From contig CAYVBK010000020.1 of assembly GCA_964449465.1 (NCBI GenBank), positions 26,510-90,509 of the forward strand: a stretch of DNA of 64,000 nt, read 5' to 3'. The stretch is from CAYRXM01 sp964449465. GTDB taxonomy: Bacteria; Chloroflexota; Anaerolineae; JAFGEY01. The position numbers were made by a program, and so were the translations under genes. Position 1 is the first letter of the stretch; each line of letters opens with the position of its first letter. The notes beneath the pieces were generated by a model. The model did no database searches, had not been told where the DNA came from, and saw only the letters and a list, made by a program, of their open reading frames with translations. This document shows, one piece after another, positions 25,034-32,878 of the stretch.

Positions 25034-25591
25034 ATGATAGATGTTAATCAACTGCGTAAAGGTACCACCTTTACCATAGACGGTGAAATCTACCGGGTGG
25101 TCGAGTTTCAGCACCACAAGCCAGGACGCGGCAATGCCGTGATCCGCACCAAAATTCGCAACCTGCGCTCCGGGACTATTATGGAGCGCAACTTTACTTC
25201 GGGTAACAAGGTAGAAGATATTCGCCTGGAGCGGGTCGAGTCGCAGTATCTCTACAACGATGGCGATTTTTATTATTTTATGAACACCCAGTCGTTTGAG
25301 CAGATCCCGCTTTCGGCCAAGATATTGGGCGACAGCGTAGATTATCTGGTCGAAAACATGATGGTCAATATCACCTTGTACGATGGTGAGCCTATTGACA
25401 TCGAACTGCCCTACACAGTGGACCTCAAGGTGGTAGATGCGCCGATGGCGATTGCCGGCGATACGGCCACCGGAGCCACCCGTGTGATCACGCTGGAATC
25501 GGGCCTCAAAGTAACCGTGCCGCTGTTTGTCAACGAAGGAGATGTGATCCGCGTCGACACCCGAACCGGAGAATATCTCACCCGCGTATAA
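25034..25591 (+). CDS. efp: Translation elongation factor P
   Basis: The 185-residue protein has the three beta-barrel domains of EF-P, with the N-terminal KOW-like domain and a C-terminal end DTRTGEYLTRV. It helps ribosomes past polyproline stretches. GAGGAG lies eight bases before the ATG. The tip of the loop that reaches the peptidyl-tRNA reads KPGRGNA, with Arg32 where E. coli and Bacillus EF-P carry a modified lysine. Two aminotransferase genes follow 29 bp later, perhaps in the same transcript. Confidence 0.95.
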   Translation: MIDVNQLRKGTTFTIDGEIYRVVEFQHHKPGRGNAVIRTKIRNLRSGTIMERNFTSGNKVEDIRLERVESQYLYNDGDFYYFMNTQSFEQIPLSAKILGDSVDYLVENMMVNITLYDGEPIDIELPYTVDLKVVDAPMAIAGDTATGATRVITLESGLKVTVPLFVNEGDVIRVDTRTGEYLTRV

Positions 25592-25620
25592 AACCCATCG
25601 TTCTCAAAGGAGAGAAGGAT

Positions 25621-26823
25621 ATGGATTCGCAACAACTCATCGCTCTCGAAGATCGCTATGGCGCACACAACTATCACCCGCTTGACGTGGTCATTGACCG
25701 CGCCGAGCGGGTTTGGGTATATGATGTGGAAGGACGCCGTTACCTCGATTGTCTTAGCGCGTATTCGGCGGTCAACCAGGGACATTGTCACCCACGCATT
25801 GTGCAGGCCTTGCAGGCGCAGGCCGGCCGACTCACGCTCACCTCACGGGCGTTTCGCAATGCCCAATTGGGGCCGTTTGAACAAGAAATCTGCGAGTTGC
25901 TGGGCTATGACAGGATGCTGCCCATGAACTCGGGCGCCGAGGCGGTGGAGACTGCGCTCAAAGCCGCCCGCAAGTGGGCTTATCAGGTCAAAGGAGTGCC
26001 TCAAGATCAGGCCGAGATCATTGTGTGCCGGGGCAATTTTCACGGGCGCACTATCGCCATTGTCGGCTTTTCTTCTGAAGCGCAGTATCGCCACGGCTTT
26101 GGCCCTTTTGCGCCCGGCTTTACCATGATTGATTACGGCGACACCGATGCGCTGACCACGGCGATCACCCCGCACACGGCGGCGTTTCTGGTCGAGCCGA
26201 TTCAAGGCGAAGGTGGCGTGATCATCCCGCCGGATGGCTATCTCAAGGCCGCGTGGGAAATCTGCCGGAAAAATAACGTGCTTTTTGTGGCCGATGAGAT
26301 TCAGACCGGTCTGGGGCGGGCCGGTCGGCTGCTGGCCTGCGATCACGAGAGCGTTCATCCCGATATCGCCATCGTGGGCAAGGCTCTGTCCGGCGGCCTC
26401 TACCCGGTGTCGGCGGTGCTGGGCAGTGAGGAGGTGCTGGGTGTGTTCCGCCCCGGCGATCATGGCAGCACCTTTGGCGGCAATCCGCTGGCCGCCGCCG
26501 TGGCCCGTGAGGCTCTGCGTGTGCTGGTAGATGAAAAGCTGTGTGAGCGTTCGGCCGAGTTGGGCGCATACATGCTGGGGCGGTTGCAGCGCATCGAAAG
26601 CCCTCACGTGCGCCAGGTGCGCGGGCGCGGCCTGTTTATCGGCGTCGAGTTGCATCCGCAGGCCGGCGGGGCCCGCCGCTTTTGCGAAGCGCTGGCGCAA
26701 AAAGGTATTTTGTGCAAAGAGACGCATCAACATATTATCCGCTTTGCTCCCCCGCTGGTGATCACTCGTGAAGAGATTGACTGGGCGATGGAGCGCATTG
26801 AGCCTGTGCTGCTGATGGAGTGA
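25621..26823 (+). CDS. rocD: Ornithine aminotransferase
   Basis: The 400-residue PLP enzyme matches ornithine-oxo-acid transaminase: LEDRYGAHNYHPLDVV at the N-terminus, LPMNSGAEAVETALK near 100, VADEIQTGLGRAG near 222 and the cofactor lysine Lys254 in VGKALSGGLYPVSAV. It moves the delta-amino group of ornithine to 2-oxoglutarate and links arginine and proline metabolism. AAAGGAGAG precedes the ATG. A second class-III aminotransferase starts two bases after its stop, so they form one operon. Confidence 0.92.
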   Translation: MDSQQLIALEDRYGAHNYHPLDVVIDRAERVWVYDVEGRRYLDCLSAYSAVNQGHCHPRIVQALQAQAGRLTLTSRAFRNAQLGPFEQEICELLGYDRMLPMNSGAEAVETALKAARKWAYQVKGVPQDQAEIIVCRGNFHGRTIAIVGFSSEAQYRHGFGPFAPGFTMIDYGDTDALTTAITPHTAAFLVEPIQGEGGVIIPPDGYLKAAWEICRKNNVLFVADEIQTGLGRAGRLLACDHESVHPDIAIVGKALSGGLYPVSAVLGSEEVLGVFRPGDHGSTFGGNPLAAAVAREALRVLVDEKLCERSAELGAYMLGRLQRIESPHVRQVRGRGLFIGVELHPQAGGARRFCEALAQKGILCKETHQHIIRFAPPLVITREEIDWAMERIEPVLLME

Positions 26824-26825
26824 AA

Positions 26826-28145
26826 ATGACCCCGATCATGGATTTGCCCGGCCCCAAGTGTAAGGCCTGGGTGAAGCGCGATGAGCAAAATCTGTCCCCC
26901 TCGTACACTCGTTTTTATCCGTTTGTGATGGATCATGGTCAAGGCGTTCAGGCATGGGACCTGGACGGCCATTGTTTTCTCGATTTCTGCGCCGGCATCG
27001 CCGTCTGCGCCACCGGTCACAGTCACCCCCAGGTTGTGCAGGCCATTCAAGAGCAGGCCGCCCGCTTTTTGCACATGTCTGGCACCGACTTTTACTATCC
27101 CACCCAGATCGAACTGGCCGAAAAGCTCAACGCCCTGTCGCCTATCTCAGAGCCGACCCGCGTCTTTTTCACCAACTCGGGTGCCGAGAGCGTCGAGGCG
27201 GCCTTCAAGCTGGCCCGTTACCACTCGCGCCGTTCGCGCATGCTGGCCTTTATCGGGGCGTTTCATGGGCGGACGATGGGCGCGTTGTCGCTGACTGGCT
27301 CCAAGTACATTCAGCGCGAAGGGTTTGCCCCGCTGGTGCCCGACATTACCCATGTGCCGTATGGCTATTGTTACCGCTGCCCCTTTCATCTCCAATATCC
27401 ACAGTGTGACGTTTATTGCGTTAGTTATATCGAAGAGATTGTCTTTGCATCATATTGTCCGCCCAGCGAAGTGGCCGCCATTTTCGTCGAGCCGATCCAG
27501 GGCGAGGGCGGCTATGTGGTGCCGGTGCCCGAGTATTTCCCCCGTTTGCGCGAGTTGTGCGATAAATATGGCATTTTGCTTGTTTTGGATGAGGTGCAAA
27601 GCGGCTTTGGGCGCACCGGCAAAATGTTTGCCATCGAGCATTGGGGTGTCGAGCCGGATATGATCGCGATGGCCAAAGGCATGGCTTCGGGGATGCCGTT
27701 GGGGGCCATGGTAGCGCGCACCAGGGTGATGGATTGGGTGCCCGGCTCGCATGGCTCGACGTTCTGCGGCAACCCGATTTCGTGCGCAGCTTCGCTGGCG
27801 ACGATAGACCTGCTGGAGCATGGCCTGATGGATAATGCGGCGCGGGTGGGCGCCTATATGATGGATCGGCTGCTGGAAATGCAGCAGCGCTATGAGATCA
27901 TTGGCGATGTGCGTGGGCGTGGGTTGATGCTGGCCGCCGAGTTAGTGCAAGATCGGCAGACCAAAGAGCGTGCCTCCGAGTTGCGCAACCGCATCGTCAA
28001 GGCATGTTATTATCGTGGCTTGCTGATCTTGGGCTGCGGTGCCAACAGCATCCGTTTCTGCCCGCCGCTGGTGGTCACCGAATCGGAGGTGGATGAGGCC
28101 TTGTCTATTCTGGATGAGGCCATTCAAGCCTGTTTGGAGGAGTGA
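26826..28145 (+). CDS. Class-III aminotransferase (GABA/ornithine-type)
   Basis: The 439-residue protein has the class-III fold with FFTNSGAESVEAAFKLAR near 118, VLDEVQSGFGRTGKM near 245 and the PLP lysine Lys284 in AMAKGMASGMPLGAM. It resembles the 4-aminobutyrate aminotransferases and the related archaeal racemases more than acetylornithine enzymes. A cysteine-rich insert (YCYRCPFHLQYPQCDVYC near 180) is typical of this subgroup. GGAG lies five bases before the ATG at 26826; the overlapping GTG at 26820 sits on the ribosome site. The amino donor is not certain. Confidence 0.82.
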   Translation: MTPIMDLPGPKCKAWVKRDEQNLSPSYTRFYPFVMDHGQGVQAWDLDGHCFLDFCAGIAVCATGHSHPQVVQAIQEQAARFLHMSGTDFYYPTQIELAEKLNALSPISEPTRVFFTNSGAESVEAAFKLARYHSRRSRMLAFIGAFHGRTMGALSLTGSKYIQREGFAPLVPDITHVPYGYCYRCPFHLQYPQCDVYCVSYIEEIVFASYCPPSEVAAIFVEPIQGEGGYVVPVPEYFPRLRELCDKYGILLVLDEVQSGFGRTGKMFAIEHWGVEPDMIAMAKGMASGMPLGAMVARTRVMDWVPGSHGSTFCGNPISCAASLATIDLLEHGLMDNAARVGAYMMDRLLEMQQRYEIIGDVRGRGLMLAAELVQDRQTKERASELRNRIVKACYYRGLLILGCGANSIRFCPPLVVTESEVDEALSILDEAIQACLEE

Positions 28146-28726
28146 TGCCTGACGGCACGGTGTTGATTTTGAACGGTGTGTCCAGTTCGGGCAAAAGCAG
28201 CATTGTGCGAGCCTGGCAAGATGCACTACCCGAACCCTATCTGGAGGCCGGGCTGGACAAGTTTATCTGGATGTTGCCGCATCGCTACCTGGATCGCCCG
28301 TTGTGGGATGATGTGCTGGGTCTGGCCGACCGGGCCGGGGACACCGGGCACGCACTGGTGTCGGGCATGCATCGCTCTATTGCCGCACTGTCCAGAGCGG
28401 GTATGTGTGTGGTGGCCGACCATGTGCTGGTCGAACCGGTTTGGGTGCGCGAGTGCGCGTCCTGGCTGGCCGACCTGCCGGCTTTTCTGGTGGCGGTCTA
28501 TTGTCCGCTGGATGTGCTGGAGCGACGTGAGCAAGAGCGTCGCGACCGCACGTTGGGGCAGGCGCGCCGGCAATTTGATCGGGTGCATGCGCATCGCCGC
28601 TATGACCTGTGGCTGGATACGTCGGTTTCCAGTCCAGGCGAGTGCGTCGAGCAGATTCGACGGCGGATGCAAGATGGCCCGCCATGTGCCTTGAAGCAAC
28701 TGGTGGCGGATGGGGCAGGTTTTTGA
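28145..28726 (+). CDS. Chloramphenicol-phosphotransferase-like kinase
   Basis: The 193-residue protein has a P-loop near the N-terminus (LNGVSSSGKSSI) and the CPT-family layout, with VVADHVLVEP near 90 and the lid region ERREQERRDRTLGQARRQ near 125. The namesake enzyme phosphorylates chloramphenicol; most environmental homologues have unknown substrates, so a resistance role should not be assumed. GGAGG precedes the ATG, which overlaps the stop of the aminotransferase (TGATG). Confidence 0.7.
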   Translation: MPDGTVLILNGVSSSGKSSIVRAWQDALPEPYLEAGLDKFIWMLPHRYLDRPLWDDVLGLADRAGDTGHALVSGMHRSIAALSRAGMCVVADHVLVEPVWVRECASWLADLPAFLVAVYCPLDVLERREQERRDRTLGQARRQFDRVHAHRRYDLWLDTSVSSPGECVEQIRRRMQDGPPCALKQLVADGAGF

Positions 28727-28736
28727 TGGAGTGAAT

Positions 28737-29774
28737 ATGCGCGCAGTACAATTGGTCGAAATCGGCAAGCCGTTGCAAAATTGCGAGTTGCCTGTACCGC
28801 CGCCCGGCAATGGCGATGTGTTGGTGCAAGTTGGCGCGGCCGGCATCTGCCATTCGGATGCCCATTACCGCGCCGGCACCTCGCCGGTGGCCGAACTGCC
28901 GTTGACATTGGGGCATGAGGTGGCCGGGGTGATCGTCCAGGCCGGCAGCGGGGTGCGTAACGTGTCTGTGGGGCAGCGGGTGTGCGTGCATTATCTGGCC
29001 GTTTGCGGCGATTGTGAGTATTGTGTGCGCGGCCATGAGCAGTTTTGCCGGCATGGGCAAATGATCGGCAAACATCGGCCCGGCGGCTATGCCGAATATC
29101 TTGTTGTGCCGGCGCGCAGCGTGGTGCCATTGCCCGACGAGGTTTCGTTTGCGCACGGGGCGATCATGATGTGTTCGTCGGCCACCTCGTTTCATGCCTT
29201 GCGCAAGGGGCGCACGCAGCCCGGTGACCGGGTGGCTGTGTTTGGCGTGGGCGGACTGGGCATGTCGGCGATTCAGTTGGCGCGGGTGTTTGGCGCCCTG
29301 GATGTTTTTGCCGTAGACATTCACCCTGAGCGGCTGCGCCTGGCGGCCCAATATGGGGCCATTCCGGTGGATGCCAGGCAGGGCGATCCGGTCGAACAGA
29401 TGGCATCGCTGTCCGGCGGGCGCGGCATAGACGTGGCCCTGGAGTTGATCGGCTCGCCGCAGACGATGCGCCAGGCGGTGCGCTGTCTGGGGGTGATGGG
29501 GCGAGCGGTGTTGGTGGGCATCACGGCACAGCCCTTTGATGTCTATTCGTATACCGAAGTGCTGGGCAAAGAGGCCGAAATCATTGGCTCGTCGGATCAT
29601 TTGCTCAGCGAACTGCCCCTGGTCATTGATCTGGCGCGGCGTGGTCTGCTGGACCTGTCACAGGTGATCACACAGACCGTGCCGTTGGATGCCGACCCGA
29701 TCAATCGAGCGTTGGACAACCTGACCCGCTTTGGCGGCGGCGTGCGCACCGTGATCCAAAATGAGTGCAAATAA
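28737..29774 (+). CDS. Zinc-dependent alcohol dehydrogenase family protein
   Basis: The 345-residue medium-chain dehydrogenase has the catalytic zinc residues (GICHSD near 38 and GHEVAG near 61), the structural zinc cysteines in CGDCEYCVRGHEQFC near 88-102, and the Rossmann motif VFGVGGLGMSAIQLA near 172. It oxidises an alcohol or polyol with NAD(P); the substrate is not apparent. GGAG lies before the ATG at 28737. It overlaps the next gene by 14 bp. Confidence 0.85.
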   Translation: MRAVQLVEIGKPLQNCELPVPPPGNGDVLVQVGAAGICHSDAHYRAGTSPVAELPLTLGHEVAGVIVQAGSGVRNVSVGQRVCVHYLAVCGDCEYCVRGHEQFCRHGQMIGKHRPGGYAEYLVVPARSVVPLPDEVSFAHGAIMMCSSATSFHALRKGRTQPGDRVAVFGVGGLGMSAIQLARVFGALDVFAVDIHPERLRLAAQYGAIPVDARQGDPVEQMASLSGGRGIDVALELIGSPQTMRQAVRCLGVMGRAVLVGITAQPFDVYSYTEVLGKEAEIIGSSDHLLSELPLVIDLARRGLLDLSQVITQTVPLDADPINRALDNLTRFGGGVRTVIQNECK

Positions 29775-30828
29775 AGGCATTGGGCGCGACCTGCGGCGCA
29801 TGATTCGCGCTCAATGGCGCGATGTCCGCGTTTTGTTGCACGAATCGCGTCATACTTTGTTCTTGTTTATCGCCATTGTGTTGGGCGGTGGGTTGCTGCT
29901 GCATCTTGGGTACACCTTTGCCGATACAGGGCAGCATCCCGGTCTGGCTCTATCTTTTTACAGTGCTTTTGCCCTGATCTTTTTTGAGACGGTGCTGCCT
30001 TTTCCCGAACCCTGGTATTTGCAGGTTTTATTTTACGCAATTCCAGTCCTGGGCCTGGTGGTCATTGTAGATGGCTTGCTTCACTTTGGCACCGCTCTGT
30101 TGGACAAGCAGGCGCGCGGACAAAAATGGCAGATAGCGATGGCTTATACGTATAGCAATCACGTGATCATTTGTGGGCTGGGCAAGGTGGGCTATCGGGT
30201 GGCGATGGAATTGCTCAAGCTGGGCCGCGAGGTGGTGGCTATCGAGATCAATCCCGAAGGCCGCTTTGTGGAAAAGGCGCAGGCTTTGAACATCCCCATC
30301 ATCATCGCCAATGCCCGCCGCTCAGAGAACCTGATCAAGGCCGGCGTCAAGCGCGCCGATGTGGTCATTCCCTGCACCGATGACGAACTGGTCAACCTGG
30401 ATATTGCTTTGGATGCTCGCGAGTTGAATCCGCATGCCAAGATCGTCATGCGCATGTTCGATCCCGATCTGGCGCGGCGGGTGGAAAAGGGACTGGGCAT
30501 CCATACGGCGTTCAGCACTTCGGCGCTGGCGGCGCCCAGTTTTGCCGCCGCTGCTATGCGTTTCAAGGTCAGGCACTCGTTTTATGTGGGCGATCAACTG
30601 CTCAACCTCAGCGAGGTGGTGATCGGTCCTGCATCACGGCTGATCGGTTGGCGTATCGGCCAGTTGGAGCAAGAACTCGACCTGTCGGTGGTGATGTATC
30701 GCGGCGCGACCGGCGATGATATGCATCCGTCCGATCAGTGTTGTTTGAATCAGGGCGATACCGTCCTGGTCATTGCTTCGCTGGACGCTCTGCGCCATTT
30801 GAATGAACTCAACCCGATACCATCATGA
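29761..30828 (+). CDS. TrkA-type NAD-binding potassium channel-like protein
   Basis: The 355-residue protein has hydrophobic helices at about 31-52, 65-80 and 87-110, a TrkA-N (RCK) domain opening HVIICGLGKVGYRVAMELL near 137 and a TrkA-C domain at the end. This is the layout of RCK-gated potassium channels. The pore loop, however, reads ETVLPFPEPW instead of TVGYGD, so the canonical selectivity filter is missing. The protein may gate another ion or act only as a nucleotide sensor. The ATG at 29761 lies within the dehydrogenase gene and lacks a strong ribosome site, implying coupling. Confidence 0.75.
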   Translation: MSANKGIGRDLRRMIRAQWRDVRVLLHESRHTLFLFIAIVLGGGLLLHLGYTFADTGQHPGLALSFYSAFALIFFETVLPFPEPWYLQVLFYAIPVLGLVVIVDGLLHFGTALLDKQARGQKWQIAMAYTYSNHVIICGLGKVGYRVAMELLKLGREVVAIEINPEGRFVEKAQALNIPIIIANARRSENLIKAGVKRADVVIPCTDDELVNLDIALDARELNPHAKIVMRMFDPDLARRVEKGLGIHTAFSTSALAAPSFAAAAMRFKVRHSFYVGDQLLNLSEVVIGPASRLIGWRIGQLEQELDLSVVMYRGATGDDMHPSDQCCLNQGDTVLVIASLDALRHLNELNPIPS

Positions 30829-31589
30829 TCCACACCGATTTTTCGACCCATCTGCCCGATCTGATCTGGTTTGTCATCACCCTGGGTCTGCTGATGTTCC
30901 TGTCGCAGTGGATCAGCCAACACATTCAAGCGATCGGCTATCAACTGACCAAGAGCAGTTATCTGGCCATGTTCCTGTATCTGATGTTGGCCTTGCCGGG
31001 GGTGTTGCTGCACGAGGTCAGCCACATGGTGGCAGCCTGGCTTTTATTTGTGCCGGTGCGCCGCTTTCAGATCGGCATCCGTCCGGCCAAAGGGCGGTAT
31101 GTCTCGCTTGGCTCAGTGGAGATTGCCGATACCGACCCGATCCGCGCCACATTGATCGGTCTGGCCCCGTTTTTGTTTGGTGGCGCGGCCATCTTGTGGA
31201 TCGGCAGTCAGGTGTTTGGCATGGATCGGATGTCAGAATTCAGCCTGGCGGCCTTTTGGCACGGCTTGGGTGGGGTGCTGGCCACGCCCAATCAGTGGTT
31301 GTGGCTCTATTTGATCTTTGCCATCGGCAATGCTATGATGCCCAGCCGCCCCGATATGCGCTACTGGTGGGTGCTGGTGCTGGTGTTTGTGTTGGGAGGG
31401 GCGGTTTTCTATTTTGCCGGCCTGCTCGACGACTTGACGCTGGCGATCAGCGACGAGGTCGGGAGCGTGCTCAACTATCTCACTTATGCGTTTGCGTTGA
31501 CCATCCTGGTGGACATTGCGATTGTTGCCGTGATGTTCACCCTGGAATCGCTGTTTGAACTGATGGGACTGGGACGAGATCGTCATTGA
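30825..31589 (+). CDS. M50-like membrane metalloprotease-family protein
   Basis: The 254-residue membrane protein has about six helices. The third contains HEVSH (near residues 64-68), the zinc-binding HExxH-type motif of site-2 proteases. A second zinc ligand of the NxxPxxxxDG type is not clear, the nearest being NAMMPSRPDM near 170. It may therefore be a degenerate or distant member. It overlaps the channel-like gene by four bases (ATGA) and is probably made with it. Confidence 0.6.
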   Translation: MIHTDFSTHLPDLIWFVITLGLLMFLSQWISQHIQAIGYQLTKSSYLAMFLYLMLALPGVLLHEVSHMVAAWLLFVPVRRFQIGIRPAKGRYVSLGSVEIADTDPIRATLIGLAPFLFGGAAILWIGSQVFGMDRMSEFSLAAFWHGLGGVLATPNQWLWLYLIFAIGNAMMPSRPDMRYWWVLVLVFVLGGAVFYFAGLLDDLTLAISDEVGSVLNYLTYAFALTILVDIAIVAVMFTLESLFELMGLGRDRH

Positions 31590-31606
31590 TTTGAGAGAGG
31601 ATGGGT

Positions 31607-32425
31607 ATGATCACTTTATCTGGTTTCGCCGACGAAATTTCTCAGGATTTGACCGAACAACTCGATACGCTCGATCACCTGAGCATCCGCTTTTTAGAGT
31701 TGCGCGGGGTGTGGAGCAAAAATGTGCTGGACCTGAACGATGAAGAGTTGGCGCGGGTGCAGGCCGAACTGGATCAACATGGCATCGGGGTGTCGGCTAT
31801 TGGCTCGCCCATCGGCAAGGCCCCCATCGGCTGCGATTTTGAGGTTTACAAAGAGCGGGTGCAGCGGGCCATTGACGTGGCGCGCACGCTGCGCAGCTCT
31901 TATATCCGTGTGTTTTCGTTCTATTGCGAAGATCTGGATCGAGATCGCTTGGAGGTGATGCGGCGTATGCAGGCGATGGTGGATATGGCCGCTGCCCAAG
32001 GCGTGACTCTGCTGCACGAGAACGAAAAGGGCATCTATGGTGAGCAGCCCGAACGCTGCCTGGACCTGCATCAGATGGTGCAGGGAGCGGCGTTCAAAGC
32101 TACCTTTGATCCGGCCAACTTTGTGCAGGCCGGCGTGCGGCCTTTTGATCAGGCCTATCCCATGCTCAAGCCCTATATCGCCTACTGGCACATCAAAGAC
32201 GCCGTGATGGGCGAAGGGCGGGTGGTGCCGGCTGGTCAGGGCGACGGCCAGTTGCATCAACTTTTGGCGGCCGTGCGTAATACTGGTTTCGAGGGCTTTA
32301 TGTCTTTGGAGCCGCACCTCAAAGTGGCCGGTCATTCGATGGGTTTTACCGGGCCCCAGTTGTTCGAGACGGCGGTGCAGGCCTTGCGAGACCTTTTGAA
32401 CGAGCTGGATATGCCGTTTAATTGA
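31607..32425 (+). CDS. Sugar phosphate isomerase/epimerase (xylose-isomerase-like TIM barrel)
   Basis: The 272-residue protein fits the AP-endonuclease-2/xylose-isomerase-like TIM barrel: LSGFADEISQ at the start, LRGVWSKNVLDL near 27, LLHENEKGIYG near 133 and WHIKDAVMGEGRVVPAGQGDG near 191, where Glu, Asp and His residues bind a divalent metal. It probably isomerises or epimerises a sugar or inositol derivative. GAGAGG lies six bases before the ATG at 31607; the ATG at 31601 overlaps that site. Confidence 0.8.
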   Translation: MITLSGFADEISQDLTEQLDTLDHLSIRFLELRGVWSKNVLDLNDEELARVQAELDQHGIGVSAIGSPIGKAPIGCDFEVYKERVQRAIDVARTLRSSYIRVFSFYCEDLDRDRLEVMRRMQAMVDMAAAQGVTLLHENEKGIYGEQPERCLDLHQMVQGAAFKATFDPANFVQAGVRPFDQAYPMLKPYIAYWHIKDAVMGEGRVVPAGQGDGQLHQLLAAVRNTGFEGFMSLEPHLKVAGHSMGFTGPQLFETAVQALRDLLNELDMPFN

Positions 32426-32439
32426 TGTTGGGTCTGGCG

Positions 32440-32458
32440 GGTTGAGCCTGTCGAAACC
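32440..32458 (+). repeat. Short repeat GGTTGAG..TCGAAACC, copy 2
   Basis: The 19-bp sequence GGTTGAGCCTGTCGAAACC is shared, with changes, by 8126-8159, 47945-47963 and 50426-50444 (inverted). It lies just after the isomerase gene. Confidence 0.55.
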
Positions 32459-32492
32459 GACAAATTGGAGGATGCCCCTTTTAACCCTTGAC

Positions 32493-32521
32493 TTGACAGC
32501 CCCGACGTTTCATGTTAAAAT
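32493..32521 (+). promoter_or_regulatory. Promoter of the T-box/trpB transcript
   Basis: A perfect TTGACA at 32493-32498 and TAAAAT at 32516-32521 are 17 bp apart. Transcription would start near 32528, immediately before the T-box stem I region. Confidence 0.85.
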
Positions 32522-32743
32522 CTGCCCCAAGATGTGGAACAGGACAAGTAAGCCTCTAAACGGGGTTACAGAGAGCCGGATCGGGTGGAAATTCGGCACT
32601 CACGCAGAGGGTGAATGGGCCTGGGAGTCGCTTGGGTGAACGGATGATCAAGTAGCCCAAGCCGGAGTCGCCACCGTTATCTCGGCGGAGGGTCTCCTCT
32701 CATCAAGAGGGCACCCGTTCAAGTGAGGCTGGCTATGGGCGAG

Positions 32744-32771
32744 ACCCCTGTCATCACGACAGGGGTTTTTT
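32744..32771 (+). terminator. First terminator-like hairpin inside the T-box leader
   Basis: ACCCCTGTC and GACAGGGGT form a stem with a short loop followed by six T. It lies before the T-box sequence, where a plain stem III is expected, so it could stop transcription by itself. Confidence 0.7.
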
Positions 32772-32821
32772 GTTGCTCTGGCAGGTCGGCCTAACAAAGG
32801 TGGCACCACGAGCGTTGATCC

Positions 32822-32855
32822 ACGCCCGTCCTTTGATTGAGGACGGGCGTTTTTT
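32822..32855 (+). terminator. T-box-controlled terminator
   Basis: ACGCCCGTCC and GGACGGGCGT form a perfect 10-bp stem followed by six T. The antiterminator would use the T-box sequence at 32796-32810 and the 5' arm of this stem. Confidence 0.88.
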
Positions 32856-32878
32856 GTTTTATATCCAGAGGAGGAAAC

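Larger units (their letters stand above)
32528..32855 (+). promoter_or_regulatory. T-box riboswitch, probable tryptophan specificity
   Basis: The 330-nt leader carries the conserved T-box sequence AAAGGTGGCACCACG at 32796-32810, just before a strong terminator stem. Upstream lie stem-I features: AGAGAGCCGG and GGTGGAAATTCGGC around 32571-32598. The likely specifier is TGG at 32616-32618 within GAATGGG, which is the tryptophan codon and fits the trpB gene downstream. Uncharged tRNA-Trp would pair with the specifier and with GGTGGC and prevent termination. The exact specifier loop was placed by eye. Confidence 0.88.

Noticed and set aside
28145..28726. Chloramphenicol resistance gene
   Set aside because: Only family-level similarity to CPT is visible, and most such proteins have other substrates.
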